Part shown: positions 23,768-33,222 of the stretch, in pieces | Layout: every line of letters begins with the position of its first letter | How positions within the stretch are numbered: the stretch's first letter is position 1 | Source of the DNA: Symsagittifera roscoffensis | Taxonomy: Eukaryota; Xenacoelomorpha; Acoela; Convolutidae | Reading direction: 5' to 3' | Assembly: GCF_963678635.1 (NCBI RefSeq) | Contig: NW_026970981.1 | Coordinates: forward strand, 1-47,162 | DNA: 47,162 nt | The notes under the pieces: generated by a model | The model's database searches: none | Seen by the model: only the letters and a program-made list of their open reading frames with translations | What the model was told of the DNA's origin: nothing | Made by a program: the position numbers and the translations under genes

Positions 23768-24364
23768 CTATGAAGAAACGTCTCCCAAATTTGGGAAAAA
23801 CATCTTTGAATTTCCGGAACTTTTGACTAAAACAAGTTTCTTCACCACAATTTTCACGTCTTTCAGCGTAGCTTTTCCGTATTTGCTGCTCATGCTTTTG
23901 GCGAAAAAACACAGGTCTGGGCGGCTTGAGAAACTGATATTTGTTAACGTGCCAACCACAGAACGGAAAATGGTTTGGCTATCTACACCTAACTCGGTTC
24001 CAGCGCCCGGGTTGTTGAAAGATTGGACGTCATGCACATCCAAACTTCGAAAATAGTAATTTTGGTCAACATAGATCCCTGAATCCACTTGCTCGATATG
24101 GAAACCTACATATCGAAAGTCGTAGTCATTGTCGCTTCCAAATGCAAACACTGCTCTCAACGGCTCAATCACCGTAACTTCGAAATTGTTGTCACCCGCA
24201 TGCAGTAGATCGTCTACGTGAGAAACCAGCATGCCATTTGGTTCCGAACTTTCGTTTTCTCGCTCTGCGGTGTAGAAAATGAACAATGCTGGGTCCAGTT
24301 GTAACTTCTGACATCCGAGCTTCAGAAGTTTGCTAAAACCCGCGAGACGCATCAAATAACCCAT
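23768..24364 (-). pseudogene. Copia reverse transcriptase, C-terminal part
   Basis: A 198-codon frame with the catalytic pair as VSHVDDLLHAG near residue 48 (HVDD in place of the usual YVDD). The connection domain follows, with RSVVGTLTNIS and SSRPDLCF near residues 134-150. It is closed by a stop before RNase H. Confidence 0.82.
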
Positions 24365-24845
24365 AAACGGGACGTTTCAATTGCCAGAGAACTCCAGGAA
24401 AACGACGTTCTTTGAGGGGTTGAACAAGAACATTCCGCTCGAGAGGTGCAGACTGCAAAAACGCGCTTGTGACATCACTCGATTTTATTGTCCAGCCGTT
24501 TTTCGCAGCAACCGCTAGTCAAATCCGGATATTACCTTTCCATACAGTTGGCGAGTCTTTCTCGAACGAAGTTGAATCCTCGTGACCGCCTCTAATCGTT
24601 AGCCTCGCTTTGGTGATAACTTTGTCGTCTTGTATTTTCTCGTTTACAACCCAGTTCGTGCCAAGCCGTGGCTGGCCTCTGTCTTCAATTTCTTGATAAA
24701 CATCGAAGCGATCAAAATTCGCCAGTTCAGCCTCTTTAGCTTCTCTCACCGCTACTGATCCGTGGAGCCAGCGAGGAACATTGACAGCAAAAACTTGCTC
24801 AGACGTTTGGAGCTTACATTTTTCCAAATTTTCCACTGTCTGCAA
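24365..24845 (-). pseudogene. Copia reverse transcriptase, N-terminal part
   Basis: The frame 24845-24519 shows the usual copia RT entry: AKEAELANFDRF, LGTNWVVNEK, KARLTIRGG and DSPTV. The SDVTSAFLQ aspartate block is readable in another frame between 24365 and 24518, so a frameshift separates the two. Confidence 0.8.
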
Positions 24846-24928
24846 ATTCTCAGGAGAAACATGGCCGGTATTCTGATCAACTAAACTCCACCAATAACGG
24901 TATGCTCCAGTTCTCTTACCTGCAAGAT

Positions 24929-25774
24929 TCAGAACTTTTGCTGTAACGAATTTTCGCGCTTAAAACGAACAAAATCGTTGCGTTTCACTTCGTATGCGTT
25001 CATGGGGCAAAAACCTGGAGAATCTGACACACCACCTGGTTGGGTGCTCGATTCTGAAGTTGACGCTTGGATTGCGGTTTCTGGGACTGGATCTTGTGTC
25101 CGCTGAGTTTCTTCTTGATCGTGGTCAATCGATCCCTCAGAGTCAGTCTCGTCGTTTATTGGTTCTGTAGAACTGTTTTGCTCAGTTTCAGCAATCACAT
25201 GGTGCGCATCTGGAGGGTTGTGGTTCGTTGAAAACGGTTCGGCCCAAGTCTTATTTTCTACAAAACTGGCTCGAATATCTGGTTTGACGCCAAAAACGTC
25301 ATCCGCCTTTGTCAGCATAACATGATCAGAATTTATCGTCAGAAGTTTGTTCGCTCGTACGGAGTAAAGCAGTTTTCCATCCTTGGAGTGAATTTTCACC
25401 GGACCTTCCCATTTTTTTGAATTTTTGTAATAAATCCATTCTCCAACGTCTACATCGCCAACTCCTTTGTATATTCGCTGTTTTAAAGCGGTTTTGAGCG
25501 TTCGGTCGGATTCCGACTCAATAAACGCCTCTCTTGCTTTATGCATTGCATTTATATGCTGCGCTAAGGTTTTGGAGACGGCGACTTCTTCGAAACCGAG
25601 TGGACCAGCGGAGAAAAGATTCGGTAGCTTGGGATTGCGCCCAAACACAATTTGTGCAGGTGAAAAACCATTTACGTTTTCAAGGGGGTTTTTAGCGTTG
25701 ATACACCAAGTTAACGCAATTTCGGGTTTAATCTCTGGATCAGATGTCAGCATCTTGCTCATCATGTTGTCCAC
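24929..25774 (-). pseudogene. Copia integrase C-terminal region
   Basis: A 281-codon open frame with the copia landmark NGFSPAQIVFGRNPKLPN near residue 36, a KxRIYKGVGDVDVGEWIYYK-type stretch and a low-complexity acidic, Ser/Thr/Gln-rich linker. It continues the integrase of 25775-26560 and leads toward the RT. Confidence 0.82.
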
Positions 25775-26560
25775 AACAGCATGACTGCGTTCGTTACATC
25801 CATTGGCATTTGGACTATAAGCTGCAGTAGAAGTCTGTTAAATCTGAATGTACTCCGCAATTGCCGTCAATTCCTCGTTGAGAAACTCTCGTCCACGATC
25901 CGTATGGAGAATTTTCATGGGTCCCAAACCTGCTTGAGAGATCCAACAGCCAAGAAGGACTTCTCCCACGGTGATTGCGTCTTTTCTTTGAATGAACGTC
26001 GCAATGGTGTGTCTTGAGAACTGGAGAACAAGTCCACTGCGTACAGAATGTACGCATAAGTTCCTTGACCATCATAAGCTTTCAGGTCCAAAGTAACAAT
26101 TTCATTGAAGTCTGTTGCTCGGGGTAACGCTATTTTTGGCTGAGGTTTCCGATTGGCGTTAACCCGACAGCTTTCACAAGTGCGTACTTTTTCTAAGCAC
26201 TTTTTCGTCTCGGTATTCAACTTTCCAGCATTTTTGAGCAATCTGGTGAGCTTCTCAACAGAAGCATGTCCAAAATAGTGGTGTAAACGCCAAATATCTT
26301 TCTCATCATACTGATCAACAGCAGAAATAAGCGTCAGAGCTGTTTCAGTTGACTCTTCTGTTGGAGGTGGTGAGATTTCTACACTGAAATGCCCACTGCT
26401 TTCTTCTGATAAGTCAACATCTTTTCCGAAAATTGAGAATTTTTTAAATCTGACGTCAATTACCGCACAAGCTAGTTTCAGTGATGAATTACCCAACAGA
26501 AGCGGCAAATCCTCGTCGATCACTTCAGTCTTCAACTTCAAAGAACGACCACCAATCACA
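25775..26560 (-). pseudogene. Copia protease end, zinc finger and integrase core
   Basis: The frame 26559-25915 begins in the aspartic protease C-terminus (LPLLLGNSSLKLA). It continues with the GAG-pre-integrase HHCC finger (LHHYFGH followed by CLEKVRTCESC) and the first integrase aspartate region (TLDLKAYDGQG), and then goes out of frame. The second aspartate (HTDRGREF, near 25900) and the glutamate (CNERSHAVVDN, near 25790) are still readable in other frames, separated by an in-frame TAA. Confidence 0.8.
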
Positions 26561-28327
26561 CACGGAAATTTGACACTGTACTTTGAAGGATGATATTCAA
26601 CCCATGCGATCCGAAATTATCCTGGTAAGCAATTACATCAGGAGGTTCTAATCATTTTAAAAAAAAGATTTTATAACAAAAAAAGTGCTAGCTAAAATTT
26701 TTTTTTGTAAATATTCAGTTTTGCTAATTTAAGTCTAAAACGGCGCGGTTCAGTCATTAAATGCGGCAACTTTCAGTTTTCTGTCTACTTTTCTTGTATC
26801 GAGCTGGCTGTTTTTTTTAGTTCTCTGCTCGTGATTTGTTTGGGGCTGGACTGTTCAGGACTTTGTTCAGGCAGTGAATTAACATTGGTTAAGTTTTTCG
26901 AGTATTTCAGAGCCAATAGCTGTCGCTTGTTCAGAGCTCCTCCAGGCTACTTGATTTATTCATGGTTAACACAAAATTTCATGCTGTCTTGGTTGCTGTA
27001 CTGGCATTTTTTTTTCACCAGTTCAAGACTTTGTTCCTCTTAATCACGTTCATGGCTAGACTAAATTTTGGTTCTTTGGCGCCGTCTATCGCCCTTTTCT
27101 ATAGTCCATTCATCACGTTAGAGTTGATAGAGTCTACGATTTATAAGACGTTCCACCTCTCCACTTCTTCTCTCCTTGGCTGAAAAAACCCACCTTGGTG
27201 ACCTCTCACTCTGGTGCCCCCATTACTTGATTGTGATTTATCAGGTACGGGATTAAAGACGGTCGTAGGTTCTTCCGTGTTGGTCGTTCCTTGCTTTTAA
27301 TTGAAGTTGGTGTGTTATTCGCAATCTCGTGGTGCCGAAAATTGATTCGAATGATGACCAGTCTCTCAAGCTCTCTACTTTTGATGCTCTTCCGCTTCGG
27401 CCTGTGCATTAAAATCGGTCATCTCCAATTATATCGAAATATTGGATGATGAGAATTAGACTTCTGAGACTCTTTTGCATTTTTGCTCCAATATTTTCCA
27501 TGTTTTTGGTCTTTATCTTTTCCCCCAAACTTCTACTCAATCGTTTTGTGACAAGTGTTCTCGTTCAGTTATATAAGTTTCCTGCGTCTCCACTGTTTCA
27601 TTATAGCGCTTTTTTCGTTTTGTCTTGTTGCGCTCATCATCTCTACTTCATATCGAAGTCTCTTTTTTCCTCATTCGCTGGCTGTCACATATTCGGATCT
27701 AAACTCGGTTCACTCATCCTTTATATTCTGACTTTTTTGCTTCTCCTCGTCGTTAAATCAGTCCCCTACCCATTCATGGTCTCTCTAGGCTTTTCGTCTT
27801 TGTCTCCCTGATGCACTCTCTCCTGAACTTTTGCCTTTTTCTTTCAATTCTTATGAATATGCTTTATGTTCGTTTTCTTTAATAAGTTGTCTTTAATGAC
27901 ACTACAACTTCGAAGTTTTTTGAATTTTGGTTGTCACGTTTGGTACATTTGTTCAGCCTATTGCCATCACTATTTTAGCTCTCTTGATAATCTAATTGAA
28001 TGTATTTGGTTAATTTTCTGATCAAGTAACGACGGGGTGCATCCAACCCGAATAATATCTGTTTCTATCGAGCTTCTTATTCAAAACTAGAAGAGAACAG
28101 AGATCTCTGTATTTGCGCAAAAACTTCGAAGTTCAACGATATATTTTTGGGTGGCCGCTTTCAAATGTTTTTCTATTCTTCCATCTTTCGATGAAATAGA
28201 AGAAGTAATTGTGCTTGGCTGATTTTTTTCTGCAGTCTAATTGACCGTTGTTATCAAGTCTTTTTATGCCTCTTTGAGCTAGTTCTTCTTCTTCGATTTC
28301 AAAATCGTAAGTAAAGGTATTGCTTGG
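26561..28327. other. T-rich plus-strand stretch, no recognised gene
   Basis: Strong plus-strand T excess from about 26.8 kb gives several hydrophobic open frames (26831-27043, 26962-27183, 27446-27811) that look like composition artefacts. The minus strand is correspondingly purine-rich but broken by stops. It could be the decayed 5' part of the copia element or another element truncated at the assembly gap. I see nothing specific. Confidence 0.4.
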
Positions 28328-28350
28328 NNNNNNNNNNNNNNNNNNNNNNN
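28328..28350. other. Assembly gap (23 N)
   Basis: Run of 23 N. Because it lies 19 bp left of the first LTR base, the left host junction and target-site duplication of the large element cannot be judged. Confidence 1.
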
Positions 28351-28369
28351 ATTACACGTAAAGCAATAA

Positions 28370-28768
28370 TGAGTTATAACCGATGGTCTTAACTCATAGA
28401 GTAATTTCGGATAGGGTACACCGTCTGCTCGTCACGCTATCTTATTTTCGGCCGGATAGATTCGTGCAACTTCTTAGTCTAATACCGATCCTAATCTTAC
28501 TCTTATACTATTCTAGTCTCAGGTTGTTTAACTAGTCTCTGCTAGGCTCAATAGATCTAGGGTATACTGGTTTATTGCGGCTGCTGAAGTTCTCTTGGAG
28601 AGGCAACTAATTTCTAAGTTAAATTCAAATCTCTCTGGTGCTGAAATTACAAGTAATTTCAGCACTTACAAATAAGTGGGTTGTTAGTTAGATGGATCAT
28701 GATTGGTTAATATTAAATACTTTACAGTGGTAAAATATCTAATTTATCCAATCATAAAATGTAGTTTA
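28370..28768 (-). repeat. 3' LTR (left copy), part confirmed by alignment
   Basis: Matches 46764-47162 over 399 bp with three substitutions (two adjacent near 28379, one near 28732) and no indel. It begins TG on the plus strand (CA at the 3' end in element orientation). The LTR must continue right of 28768, but its other end cannot be set because the partner copy runs off the window. It contains the hairpin at 28638-28665. Confidence 0.93.
28638..28665. other. 13-bp perfect inverted repeat inside the LTR
   Basis: GTGCTGAAATTAC, AA, GTAATTTCAGCAC. It is conserved exactly in the other LTR (47032-47059). A stem this tight in an LTR could shape the transcript end or the polyadenylation region. 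Confidence 0.85.
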
Positions 28769-30239
28769 GATCAGGTTCCACCCATCCGGGTTTTACAGAG
28801 TTTTTTAGAATAGTTTTTCTGCAATTCAAAGGATGGATGATGGACGTTGGTATTTGGCGAACATCATATTTCTTCTGGGTTCTCCTGTTAGAGAAGTTCC
28901 AGGATCAATCGTTGTGTCTTCTTATGACAACGACTGGGTTTTCTCAACAAACTCAAATCTGATTTCAGAATGGTTTGCTATGACAGGTTCTTCTGTTTCA
29001 TGTAGAGAACTTCTTTTGTGTTCAACCTAGTCTGGGAATGGCGTGGAGATTGTGCGTGGAGGGGATGCCTGGTTACTCGGATCTGTACGTATACTTGAAC
29101 ATCGAGGTGGTCATTGGTCTAGTTCAATGAAGTCCTTTTCTGCGAAGTCAAGTCGTACTCTAAATCCTTTGAGTTGTGATTGTGGACGGCATATTGATTG
29201 TGGTTGGCCATTCTTTTTCGAGTGTAGTGGGGTCCTTTTGTCTTTGGATGTTCGTCTTTGGTGTTGTATGCTGATCTATATACTGCAAGGTATAATTTAC
29301 ATTTTATAAAATTTTTATTAGTTCGGTGTTTTAATTATGATTTTGGTTAGTTGTTTTCACAAAAGCTTTTTGTTTTAGTTCGGTTATTTTGAAGAGTTAC
29401 TCACCCTTGAGTACCTCTTAATAAAAATAGAAGTGTGGTCACAAAGCGTGGATGTAGCGCGGTGGGTTAGGCCGGCTATAGAGCATGCTCAGGACGTCCT
29501 CTCTGGTGGGTTAGGCCAGGAGTGGGAGTATGATTTCGTGCGGTTTCTGTGAGAGGTCCTGTTATGTGATAACGTTTTATGTTGGGTTTATTGTGGTTTT
29601 TCTTATGTTTCGTTGGTTGTGTCCTTTTTTCAAAAATCAAATTGTTTTTGGTATGGGTTTGTCTTTCGACTTTTTTGTGTTTTATTATTTCTTTCTTAGA
29701 CTTTATAATAGTCTTCAAAAGAATAAATTATCCAGTTTTAAACTGGGTTAATCCGGTTTGGGTACCGTTGGTTTCTTTTTCTTAGTCATGCTATTATTCT
29801 ATGATTTGTGGTGTTTAGTAAGCTGCATTGGTTAGTTTTGTTTAGTATATAATTCCTTTCCAACCGGGTTAGTGGGCGAGCTGTGCGAGTTTGGATAGAA
29901 TTCTTGTGCGAGTGAATGAAAATATCAAAAGGTTAGTACTGCATTTTCGTTTTATTAATTTACTACATAGAATTTCAATTATACTGCTAGTTTTTTGGGG
30001 AAAAATTAAGTTACAAATTTTCATCATTATTAGAATTACTGCTTTTAGGGAAATAATTTATAAATTAATTTACTACATTGGTATGATTTTTATTGAATTT
30101 ATCTAGTGCAAAAAATTAATAGAGTTTTGAAGAATTTGAAGAAGTTTTCTATTTTTTATTTTTCTTTTGTGTAATTTGTAGGTGATCGTGGGATGAAGAC
30201 TAAAAATCTAAATAAGACATGGATAAGAATGGTTAGTAT
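28769..30239. other. Non-coding region between the 611-aa ORF and the left LTR core
   Basis: It contains the unmapped rest of the 3' LTR, presumably a polypurine tract, and the 3' untranslated region. Purine-rich minus-strand tracts occur near 29,216-29,225 and 30,150-30,175, but neither can be confirmed as the polypurine tract. Plus-strand open frames here (28833-29309, 29530-29785) run against the element and have no recognisable domain. Confidence 0.5.
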
Positions 30240-32075
30240 TTATTTCAAATTTATTAGTGAAGAATATGATAAATTATACTTACCTGTTAGTCGTAGGGGA
30301 AAAAACCGTGAGGGAAGTTGTCGTGAATTATGTCGGAATTTGTTAGTAATTTTGCTAGTTTGAAGCAGTGGCCAAAGCAATTGAAGTGCTTTAGTAGTTT
30401 TTAATTCTTCAGTGCCAACTGCAAACTCATAAGGTGTGTTTTGGATGAGATTATATAATTTGTGATTGTATGTAGTGTTGTGAATGAATTCTAATATCGG
30501 GATTTCTATAGGTTGGATAAATTCATGTGGGATAAGGAAGGGTCTGGATTCTTCTGCGTTGAAGGTCTTCGTGATGGGACAAAAAATATACATTTGGGTT
30601 ATGGGATCATAATCGCGAAGAATACCGTGAAGGTTAGTATCTTTGATGCAATATGTGAAGTTAAAAAAAAATGGTGATATGTATTTAGAGTTAATAAATT
30701 GAAAACGGTGGTGTGGTTGTCTTGATGGAGTGTGTAGATCAAAATGATTTTGTATGAATCGATAATATGTATATGTGTGGGTTTGTTTAGTGCGTAACAT
30801 AATGTCGTGTGAGCAGTGCAAATCGCGTTCATGTGGTGCAAGGAAATTAAAAGTTAGTGAAAATAATTGAAATCTTTCTTTAAAACTTTCGTAAGCTTGT
30901 GTGTCGGTTAGTGCTTCAGAAATGACGTGGTCGAATTTGCGATCAAATATATTGAGTGTAAATACATATGGTGTTTTGATGAAAAATTTTTCTGTGATTT
31001 GTGGGTTAGCGAAACGATCATCATCTAAAAATTGGTCTTGGTTAGCTCGGATGATGTTGCGATTGTAATATTCTAGCGTATATTCGTTTGCTCGTGGTGC
31101 AGTGTATGTTTTTAGTGACTTTTTGTATCCTATATAAGTAAATTGTCTATGTGTTAGTGGTGTGGTGAGTCGATATAGCATATCTTTATTTCTTTCTATA
31201 TCGATGTGAGTATTAGATAAAGGTAGGCAAAGGGGGTTAGTAAAATGATAATATGATGTCCAATGAAGTGTAGGCATTAAAACTTGTTCATCTACAAAAC
31301 TACGTGTGTCGTTAGTGTTGTTAGGAGTGTTCAAAGTATATTGAGGAAATGAAGGTAGGGTGGTTGCTAAAAAATCTTTCGTGTTAGTGTGATTTGGATG
31401 ATTAATATATTCACGGGCTGTTCCTGGTTTTGTTGGAAATGGATGGTTTGGGAATTTTCTTTTGAAAGTGCGATAAGCTCTATTAGTGCTATTTGATGAT
31501 TCGGTGGATGTGGATGATGGTGCTAATGATGCGGTATAAGCTGAAGAGGGTGTAGGGGTAGGTGGGTTTGATGAGTCTATTGTGGATGAAATCTGATTTA
31601 TAGTGGGGTTTTCAAGGTGGAAGGGTTGTTGTTGGTGGGTGATAAAATTATCTAGTTCCTGGGAGATTTGGGGAGTATCTGGAGAATTGGATGATCGGTC
31701 TGAATGAAATGAAGAGTAGGTTGGGGTGACTTGTGAAGCATAAGAGGGTGTAGAAATGGATGGGAGTGGGTTATTTGGTGGGATTGGTTGAAAAGGGGGT
31801 TTTGAAAAAACTGAGGAGTTGGTTTGAAAATTATTGGATGGAGATGGTTCAGAATCTGCAAATTCGTCAGGGGTTTCAATATTTGGGTTATTGAGTTGTG
31901 AAATGGAGTGTAAAACTGAGATATGTGAATTAGTGTCTGAATTCATGCCTGATGTTACATTATTGATTGGGAAATCGGGTGGCGGGAAAGCAAAAAGTGG
32001 AATTATTGTAATTGGAGTGTTGAGGTTGGTTGGGTGGGAATTTGAGCGGTGTAGGGATCCAAGTTGTCGGCTCAT
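30240..32075 (-). CDS. Unrecognised 611-aa ORF after env
   Basis: I do not recognise this protein. It is an intact ORF and the last gene of the element. The first ~210 residues are Ser/Pro/Thr/Asn-rich and look disordered. The remaining ~400 residues look folded, rich in Tyr, Phe, His and Asn, with WTSYYHFTNPLC near 270, and few cysteines. There is no signal peptide and no clear membrane span. Its ATG overlaps the stop of the preceding env frame as ATGA (32072-32075), suggesting translation by termination-reinitiation, or coupling on an env transcript. Retroviral-type genomes with genes downstream of env usually encode regulatory or accessory factors there, which is only a positional hint. 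Its uninterrupted 1.8-kb frame, while pol and env are broken, argues against decay. Confidence 0.8.
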   Translation of the reverse strand: MSRQLGSLHRSNSHPTNLNTPITIIPLFAFPPPDFPINNVTSGMNSDTNSHISVLHSISQLNNPNIETPDEFADSEPSPSNNFQTNSSVFSKPPFQPIPPNNPLPSISTPSYASQVTPTYSSFHSDRSSNSPDTPQISQELDNFITHQQQPFHLENPTINQISSTIDSSNPPTPTPSSAYTASLAPSSTSTESSNSTNRAYRTFKRKFPNHPFPTKPGTAREYINHPNHTNTKDFLATTLPSFPQYTLNTPNNTNDTRSFVDEQVLMPTLHWTSYYHFTNPLCLPLSNTHIDIERNKDMLYRLTTPLTHRQFTYIGYKKSLKTYTAPRANEYTLEYYNRNIIRANQDQFLDDDRFANPQITEKFFIKTPYVFTLNIFDRKFDHVISEALTDTQAYESFKERFQLFSLTFNFLAPHERDLHCSHDIMLRTKQTHTYTYYRFIQNHFDLHTPSRQPHHRFQFINSKYISPFFFNFTYCIKDTNLHGILRDYDPITQMYIFCPITKTFNAEESRPFLIPHEFIQPIEIPILEFIHNTTYNHKLYNLIQNTPYEFAVGTEELKTTKALQLLWPLLQTSKITNKFRHNSRQLPSRFFPLRLTGKYNLSYSSLINLK

Positions 32076-33222
32076 CGTGGGCTAAAAAAATTATTATTTT
32101 GAGACTGAAAAGCGGTGGTATGGGGTTGTTCTATAATTTGTTCATATGTCATTTCATCTAGTGAATGATGTGTCATTATATGTTGAATAGGACTTTGTGA
32201 TATGGTTGGTCTAAAATTTGGATTATGTGTTATTGCTAGATTTCGAAAATTTCGTGGGGCTAGGGATAATGGATGGTTATGTGGTAGGGGTGGTAATTGT
32301 GGTGCTGTGGGCGTTATTTCTACATTGTTATGATCTTCGTCATATGTGTTTTGTCTTGTTGCTATTTTTGTGTTGTATTCTTTTATTTGTGCGTCTAAAA
32401 GAATTTTGTTTATTGATGATGAAAAAATTCCAAAAAATCCTGCAAATAGTATGCGTGCTACACTTGCTTGTCTATTTACTTGTGTGTGTATAGCGCATGT
32501 ATTATAGATTCCTTTTAAAAGCGAAAAAAGAAATCCTATAAAGTTAAACATTGCGTATAAAATAGTTAATTTTTCTAAGATGTAATAGGGCCATCCTAGA
32601 AAATCAAGAATTTCATTTTTGAGTGTAACAAAGCTAAAAATATTTATATGTGAGATATCTTGTGGTCGGTATTTTTCACCGTTTAGAGATATATAGTCTT
32701 TAATGTCTTTAAAATATCCGCTATAGTCTTGTGTATAAATATCTGCAAATCCTGCGGTTTCGGCAAGTTTGCGTAAGTTTTGGTCAATTGATTGTCTTTG
32801 TATAGTGTCCATTTGTGTTAATGATTCTTGGAATTGTTGTGTTCTAATGTGATGTTGTATATCGGATTTTGAGTATATTCCAATTGACTGTAGGTCAATA
32901 TTTGGGTTTCGAGCAATAGCTCTAATGCTTTCAGGTGAAAATTTTTTGAGTGATTGCATTAACGTGGGATAAGGGGTAAGAAGGTAATATTTATCTTCAT
33001 CAGGGTTCAGTTGTACTACATTGTGGCTATTTTCTGATCCACATGGGACTGCGGTATCCCAAAAATAGGTTCGACTTGAAAGTGTGTCAACGAAATGTAC
33101 TTTATTCTTATAAAAGATAGGGATTCTTTTATAGCATCGTTTATCTTCAAAAACATATAGTGGTGATACTTTCTTGGTACAGGTATAGAACCATAAAATG
33201 TTTCCTTCATAGTCTAAAAAAT
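32072..33222 (-). CDS. Env-like glycoprotein, C-terminal frame with membrane anchor
   Basis: This frame is open from about 33222 and its first ATG is at 32959. It continues the protein started at 34698 after a one-base frame change at the T6 run 33216-33221. It carries several cysteines before the ATG, then a helical segment, then a hydrophobic membrane span around residues 126-150 counted from 32959 (ILEKLTILYAMFNFIGFLFS), a second hydrophobic stretch around 168-183, and a Pro/His-rich tail of about 100 residues, presumably cytoplasmic. The stop overlaps the next ORF's ATG. In the intact protein this part would hold the fusion-subunit anchor. Confidence 0.75.

Larger units (their letters stand above)
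23366..26560 (-). mobile_element. Decayed Ty1/copia retrotransposon
   Basis: Ordered minus-strand remnants of a copia-type pol: end of protease and GAG-pre-integrase zinc finger, integrase, reverse transcriptase, RNase H. The integrase-before-RT order defines Ty1/copia. The coding region is broken into at least five frames with in-frame stops, so it is inactive. It is clearly more GC-rich than its AT-rich surroundings. Neither a gag nor LTRs were identified on the right of 26.6 kb or the left of 23.3 kb. Its style, with a long integrase tail, resembles copia elements of marine invertebrates, an impression I cannot verify here. Confidence 0.88.

Noticed and set aside
26831-27811. Plus-strand hydrophobic frames of 70-121 codons
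   Set aside because: Composition of the T-rich block; no signal, motif or gene context.
28370-28376. Target-site duplication of the large element
   Set aside because: The left flank is next to the assembly gap and the right LTR runs off the window, so it cannot be tested.
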